Shown here one piece after another: positions 60,670 to 64,000 of a DNA stretch of 64,000 nt. Within the stretch, counting starts at the first letter, position 1. Each line of letters opens with the position of its first letter. Both the position numbers and the translations under genes were made by a program. The DNA comes from Haliea sp964022665 (GTDB taxonomy: Bacteria > Pseudomonadota > Gammaproteobacteria > Pseudomonadales > Halieaceae): assembly GCA_964022665.1 (NCBI GenBank), contig CAXIDF010000001.1:124001-188000 (forward strand). The letters run 5' to 3'. The notes below the pieces were generated by a model. It did not search any database. It had not been told where the DNA came from and saw only the letters and a list, made by a program, of their open reading frames with translations.

Positions 60670-61791
60670 TCAGGCGCGGGTCTCGATCAGCTGCATCCAG
60701 TAGCGCAGCACGGTGGTCTGGCCAAAGGCCAGCTTGAGGCATACCAGCAGAGGCACCGCGAGCAGCACACCCACAAACCCCCACAGCCAGCCCCAGACCA
60801 GCAGCCACACCAGGATCACCAGTGGGTTGAGCCGCATGTTGCGCCCCAGCACCAGCGGGGTAATCACCTGTGCTTCCACCAGGTTGATGCTGAAATACAC
60901 CAGCGCCGGCAGCAGGGCATAGGCCACCGGGCCGTACTGCACCACCCCGGCCAGCACCAGCAGAACGACGCCCAGCAGCGGGCCCACATAGGGCGCAAAG
61001 TTCAACATGCCCACCATCACACCCCAGAGCATCGGGTCCTGCACACCCAGTACCCAGAGCACGCCCCCCACAGACAGACCCAGGCAGGCATTGATCAGGC
61101 TCACCGTGAGAATGTAGCGCGACAGCTCCACCTGTACCGTGCGCACCAGGTCAAGAGATGCGCGCTGGTCATTAATCCCGGGGAATATCTCCACGAAGGC
61201 GGCAAACAGGCGCGAGCCGAAAATCAGCAGGAATAGAATCAGCAGCACCGTTGTGAGTAGCTGGGCGATCACCACCGGTGCCGCACCTAGGGTGGCCAGC
61301 AGTAACTCCAGGCCGCCCTGTTTGAGGCGCTCGCTCACCCGGTCCGGCTTGCGTTCGCCCTTCTCGCCATCGTTGCTCTCGGCCTCGTCGCTCTTACTGC
61401 CAAACAGGCCGAAAAAGCTGAAGCCCTCCTCCGGCTGCGGCGGTTTTTCCGCCTGGGGTGAAAGCTTGTCGGTGAGGTCATCCACCTCATTCGAGAGTTT
61501 CTCGGTGAGCCGCGGTATCGCTTCCGCCCAGCGCTGCGCCGGCTCCGCGAGCTGGCTGCCGAGTAAGGCCACGGGGCCGCCAATGAGTGCCAGAATAAGC
61601 ACCGCCGAAATCGTGCGCGGCACGTAGAAGCGCTTGAGCAGTTTCACCAGGGGGTTCAAGAGCAGCGCAAAGAACAACGCCACGAAAACCGGCATCAGCA
61701 GGCTTTTGGCGAAATACACCGTGTAGAGCACCGCCAGTGCAGCGAGGATGCGCAGTGACAAAGTGCCGGGAGGAAGACGCGCTTCACTCAT
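60670..61791 (-). CDS. AI-2E (PerM) family permease
   Basis: A 373-residue membrane protein with about eight helices. The family stretch FVALFFALLLNPLVKLLKR follows the N-terminal helix. A long soluble loop lies after helix 3 (about 90-170), here enlarged and charged (SKSDEAESNDGEKGERKP). The C-terminal half has the typical GMLNFAPYVGPLLGVVLL and GRNMRLNPLVILVWLL. Members export autoinducer-2 or act as Na+/H+ antiporters; the role here is unknown. The start is the ATG at 61791, overlapping the preceding gene by 4 bp. Confidence 0.88.
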   Translation of the reverse strand: MSEARLPPGTLSLRILAALAVLYTVYFAKSLLMPVFVALFFALLLNPLVKLLKRFYVPRTISAVLILALIGGPVALLGSQLAEPAQRWAEAIPRLTEKLSNEVDDLTDKLSPQAEKPPQPEEGFSFFGLFGSKSDEAESNDGEKGERKPDRVSERLKQGGLELLLATLGAAPVVIAQLLTTVLLILFLLIFGSRLFAAFVEIFPGINDQRASLDLVRTVQVELSRYILTVSLINACLGLSVGGVLWVLGVQDPMLWGVMVGMLNFAPYVGPLLGVVLLVLAGVVQYGPVAYALLPALVYFSINLVEAQVITPLVLGRNMRLNPLVILVWLLVWGWLWGFVGVLLAVPLLVCLKLAFGQTTVLRYWMQLIETRA

Positions 61792-62087
61792 GGTAGCGGG
61801 CTCCCTCCGGCAAACACGGCCCGCAGAATGTTGTGCGGCAGCAGGGGCCAGAGCCGCACGCCGTGGCGCAGCAAGCGGGAGGCACGTGGATGGCGAACAC
61901 TGGCCGAGAACACCCGGTCCACAATGAACCCGGTCAGGAAACCACCGCCCACCAGCCACCCGGGGTGCGCTGCCCGCAGGTAGGCAACCCGACCCTCACC
62001 GTTGGCCTGCAGCTGCTGCCACTGCGTATCCAGCCGACTCTCCGCGGCTTGCAACTCACGGATTCTCTGCTTGCGGCTTGTCGCCAT
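61788..62087 (-). CDS. YqjK-like small membrane-associated protein
   Basis: A 99-residue basic protein I recognise mainly by context. It has a charged N-terminal helix (RKQRIRELQAAESRLDTQWQQLQ), then a hydrophobic segment (PGWLVGGGFLTGFIVDRVF). YqjK in enterobacteria has the same size and layout, and follows yqjD and yqjE. It overlaps the yqjE-like gene by 32 bp and the permease gene by 4 bp. Function unknown. Confidence 0.65.
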   Translation of the reverse strand: MATSRKQRIRELQAAESRLDTQWQQLQANGEGRVAYLRAAHPGWLVGGGFLTGFIVDRVFSASVRHPRASRLLRHGVRLWPLLPHNILRAVFAGGSPLP

Positions 62088-62568
62088 TGCCCGTCTCCAT
62101 TATGGTGCGCAACTGGCGCCGGGTCGCCGGCAGTGCAAGGCTGCGGGCGTAACGCCGCGCCGCCAACCACAGCAGCAGTAAGGCCGAGGTCTGTAGCGCA
62201 GTAAACGCCATCAGCCCCAGCGCCACCGATTCCAATGCGGCATAGGCCCACCACGCCAGCAGCACGCTTAACCCCAGCCAGGTAAAGATCAACAGCGGCA
62301 CCACGGCCAACACGACCAACGCCAGCCGACCGGCATCGCCGACAGCCAGCTGCAACTCCAGCAGCGCCAGCCGGGAAAACGCATTACCCGCCTCCAAAGC
62401 TTGCTGCAGTAACGCCTGCCAGTTTCGCAACTCGGCTTCCAGCCCGGCACCCGCGCGGGCGGTGTCACTTTCACGGGCCTGCTCGTTGGCGGCAGCGCCG
62501 GGTTCAGCTGCGTGGCCGTGCTCGCCTGCAGCGGAATCCGGCGCAGGGTCCTCCGCTACCGGGCTCAA
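62056..62568 (-). CDS. YqjE-like phage-holin superfamily membrane protein
   Basis: A 170-residue protein. An acidic, flexible N-terminus (about 1-45) leads to an amphipathic segment, then two adjacent transmembrane helices at about 80-125 (LALVVLAVVPLLIFTWLGLS and VLLAWWAYAALESVALGLMA). A hydrophobic pair of this type is found in the YqjE / phage_holin_3_6 family. It overlaps the yqjD-like stop by 4 bp. Known relatives are induced in stationary phase; the function is not settled. Confidence 0.75.
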   Translation of the reverse strand: MSPVAEDPAPDSAAGEHGHAAEPGAAANEQARESDTARAGAGLEAELRNWQALLQQALEAGNAFSRLALLELQLAVGDAGRLALVVLAVVPLLIFTWLGLSVLLAWWAYAALESVALGLMAFTALQTSALLLLWLAARRYARSLALPATRRQLRTIMETGNGDKPQAENP

Positions 62569-62864
62569 TGCCGGGACAGCAACCGCGAGACCAGCAGGCC
62601 CGCAAAGAAGGCAATACCTATGGTCGCCAGGGGTTTGTCGTGAACGTAGCGCTCCACTTCGTGGCCGAGCTCATCGGCTTTGTCCTTGCCCTTGAGCAGT
62701 TGCTTCATCGCATCTTCCTTGAGATCCAGGCCCGCCGCTTCTGCGGCCTGACGGAAATGCTGCTGGGCGTCCAGCATGTTCTGGTAGGCGGCCATTGCGG
62801 CCTCTTTCCCGGAATCCAGCTCCTTCTGCTGCGCGGAGGTTTTCTTGTCTGTGGACTCTGCCAT
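62565..62864 (-). CDS. DUF883 (YqjD/ElaB-like) ribosome- or membrane-associated protein
   Basis: A 99-residue protein with an alanine- and lysine-rich helix and a C-terminal transmembrane segment (KPLATIGIAFFAGLLVSRLL). This tail-anchored pattern with the DELGHEVERYVHDKP lead-in is the DUF883 signature. YqjD anchors ribosomes to the membrane in stationary phase in E. coli. The ATG at 62864 follows GAGGGAG. It is the first gene of the yqjD-yqjE-yqjK-permease run. Confidence 0.85.
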   Translation of the reverse strand: MAESTDKKTSAQQKELDSGKEAAMAAYQNMLDAQQHFRQAAEAAGLDLKEDAMKQLLKGKDKADELGHEVERYVHDKPLATIGIAFFAGLLVSRLLSRH

Positions 62865-63049
62865 TTGAGCTCCCTCGTAATCGCTATCCATTTGTTCGTG
62901 CCAACAGCATAGCCCAAGCGGCGAACAGTCGCATCTTCACCGGAATGTCACGGGAAAGACACGCCACCTTAACCTGCTTCCGTCATCTTGCGTTCTCCGC
63001 CCGCATGGGTCGGAACATTCATTGATCCATCATTTTTTGGGGACACGCC

Positions 63050-64000
63050 ATGTATTCATCTCTGCGCAAGCCGCTGGCCATCGCGGTTGCTTCTGTACTC
63101 TCGCTTCCACTTTACGCCCAGACTACCGCCAACTCGGCAGGATCATCAGGTGCGTTGCTTGAGGAAGTGATCGTGACCGGCACACGGGCTGAGAACAGAA
63201 CATCATTCGACTCCATGGCGCCGGTAGATGTCGTCTCCGAAGAAGCATTGAACAGCGTGGCATCCAGCGAGCTGGTCGACAAACTCACTCACATCACCCC
63301 GTCCTTTAATGTACAGCGCCTGCCACTGAATGATGGTCTGATTTATGTGCGCCCGGCGACGCTAAGGGGCCTTTCACCGGACCACACACTGGTGCTGGTA
63401 AATGGCAAGCGACGTCACCGTTCGGCATTGCTGGGGTTTCGTGGCGCACAGGGTGCCGACCTCGCCCAGATACCCAGCTTTGCCATCAAACGTATTGAGG
63501 TACTGCGCGATGGCGCTTCAGCCCAGTACGGCTCCGATGCGATTGCGGGCGTAATCAACCTGATTCTTGACGATACCGAGGGCTTCTCCTCCTACGTTCA
63601 GGGTTCGCAGTATTCGGAAGGTGATGGCGATGAGCTGCAGGTAGGCGTGCGCGCCGGCCTGAACCTGGCCGACAAAGGCACGCTGACCGGCACCCTTGAG
63701 TACACCGATGCCGACCCAACCTCGCGCTCCCGCCAGCGGCCTGACGCCATCATGTTTCAGCAGGAAAATCCCGACCTGCAGGTGCCCAACCCGGTTCAGA
63801 ACTGGGGGCAGCCAGAACGCACGGCTCTGCGCGTGGCGCTGAATGGGGACTACGCCCTGAGCGGCAGCGCGGAACTCTACGCTTTCGGCACCTACGGCGA
63901 CGGCGAAGGCACCAGCGATTTCAACTGGCGCAACCCAGAGACGACATCGGCCTACCGTCCCAGCCCTACTGCATTTCCCGATTTTGATCTCAACGACATC
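63050..64000 (+). CDS. TonB-dependent receptor, N-terminal part (runs off the window)
   Basis: At least 317 residues are open to the right edge. A signal peptide ends near LPLYAQ, and a TonB box LEEVIVTGTRAE follows. The plug domain includes YVRPATLRGLSPDHTLVLVNG-type text and IEVLRDGASAQYGSDAIAGV, the standard plug signatures. A GGGGA ribosome site precedes the ATG by 8 bp. The ligand cannot be inferred from the plug. No Fur box is visible in the 185 bp upstream, unlike the receptor at 47.9 kb. Confidence 0.88.
   Translation, partial: MYSSLRKPLAIAVASVLSLPLYAQTTANSAGSSGALLEEVIVTGTRAENRTSFDSMAPVDVVSEEALNSVASSELVDKLTHITPSFNVQRLPLNDGLIYVRPATLRGLSPDHTLVLVNGKRRHRSALLGFRGAQGADLAQIPSFAIKRIEVLRDGASAQYGSDAIAGVINLILDDTEGFSSYVQGSQYSEGDGDELQVGVRAGLNLADKGTLTGTLEYTDADPTSRSRQRPDAIMFQQENPDLQVPNPVQNWGQPERTALRVALNGDYALSGSAELYAFGTYGDGEGTSDFNWRNPETTSAYRPSPTAFPDFDLNDI

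Overview
The window is 64 kb of a GC-rich gammaproteobacterial chromosome. Protein content and gene order point to the Pseudomonas / Cellvibrionales (Halieaceae-like) part of the class. Gene neighbourhoods match the Pseudomonas chromosome closely: fimW-like / serB / ahpA-like / parC; typA / glnA / DUF4124 / ntrB / ntrC / trmL / secB / grxC / rhodanese / gpmI / envC / ctpA / yibQ; hisBHAF; mutY / yggX. The genus call is an inference from memory of gene order, not a measured identity. I saw no tRNA, rRNA, CRISPR array, insertion sequence or prophage.

Layout. 0-5.3 kb: end of a cyclopropane fatty acid synthase-like gene, then a minus-strand DNA-repair unit (EamA permease, FAN1-type VRR-NUC nuclease, and an XPD/DinG-like iron-sulfur helicase with an N-terminal nuclease-like domain). 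5.4-9 kb: NhaC-type antiporter, thioesterase, EpmA and its substrate EF-P. 9-21.7 kb: FimW-like c-di-GMP protein, SerB, an AhpA/Smp-like membrane protein, an SDR / D-aminoacylase / TetR group, ParC, a cyclic-nucleotide-binding protein, SlyD, ElaA, Dtd. 21.7-28.7 kb: TypA and the nitrogen-regulation core (glnA, ntrB, ntrC), with a sigma-54 promoter, two NtrC sites and a third NtrC-like site over the ntrB promoter. 28.7-35.7 kb: TrmL, the rhodanese-GrxC-SecB operon, and gpmI-envC-ctp-yibQ.

35.7-52.1 kb is an accessory block set between yibQ and hisF. It holds several decaying genes: a DUF3667 fragment, a frameshifted amidohydrolase, a methionine aminopeptidase with an internal deletion and a truncated YoaK-family protein. 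It also holds a MarR regulator with a clear palindromic operator, and a small integron-type gene-cassette array without a visible integrase (two attC sites; RidA-like and lipoprotein cassettes, all reading on the minus strand). It ends with an SLC13 transporter, an EAL phosphodiesterase and a fumarate reductase operon. That operon is physically split: frdAB and frdCD are separated by a Fur-regulated TonB siderophore receptor plus a PepSY reductase-like gene. A degraded copy of the frdB 3' end lies at the far junction, so the iron-uptake pair appears to have entered between frdB and frdC.

52.1-64 kb returns to backbone: hisBHAF, an arsenosugar radical SAM gene with a TVP38 / mercuric-reductase-like fusion, a lipoprotein hydrolase, mutY, yggX, an AI-2E family permease, a yqjDEK-like stress-envelope trio, and the start of a second TonB-dependent receptor cut by the window edge.
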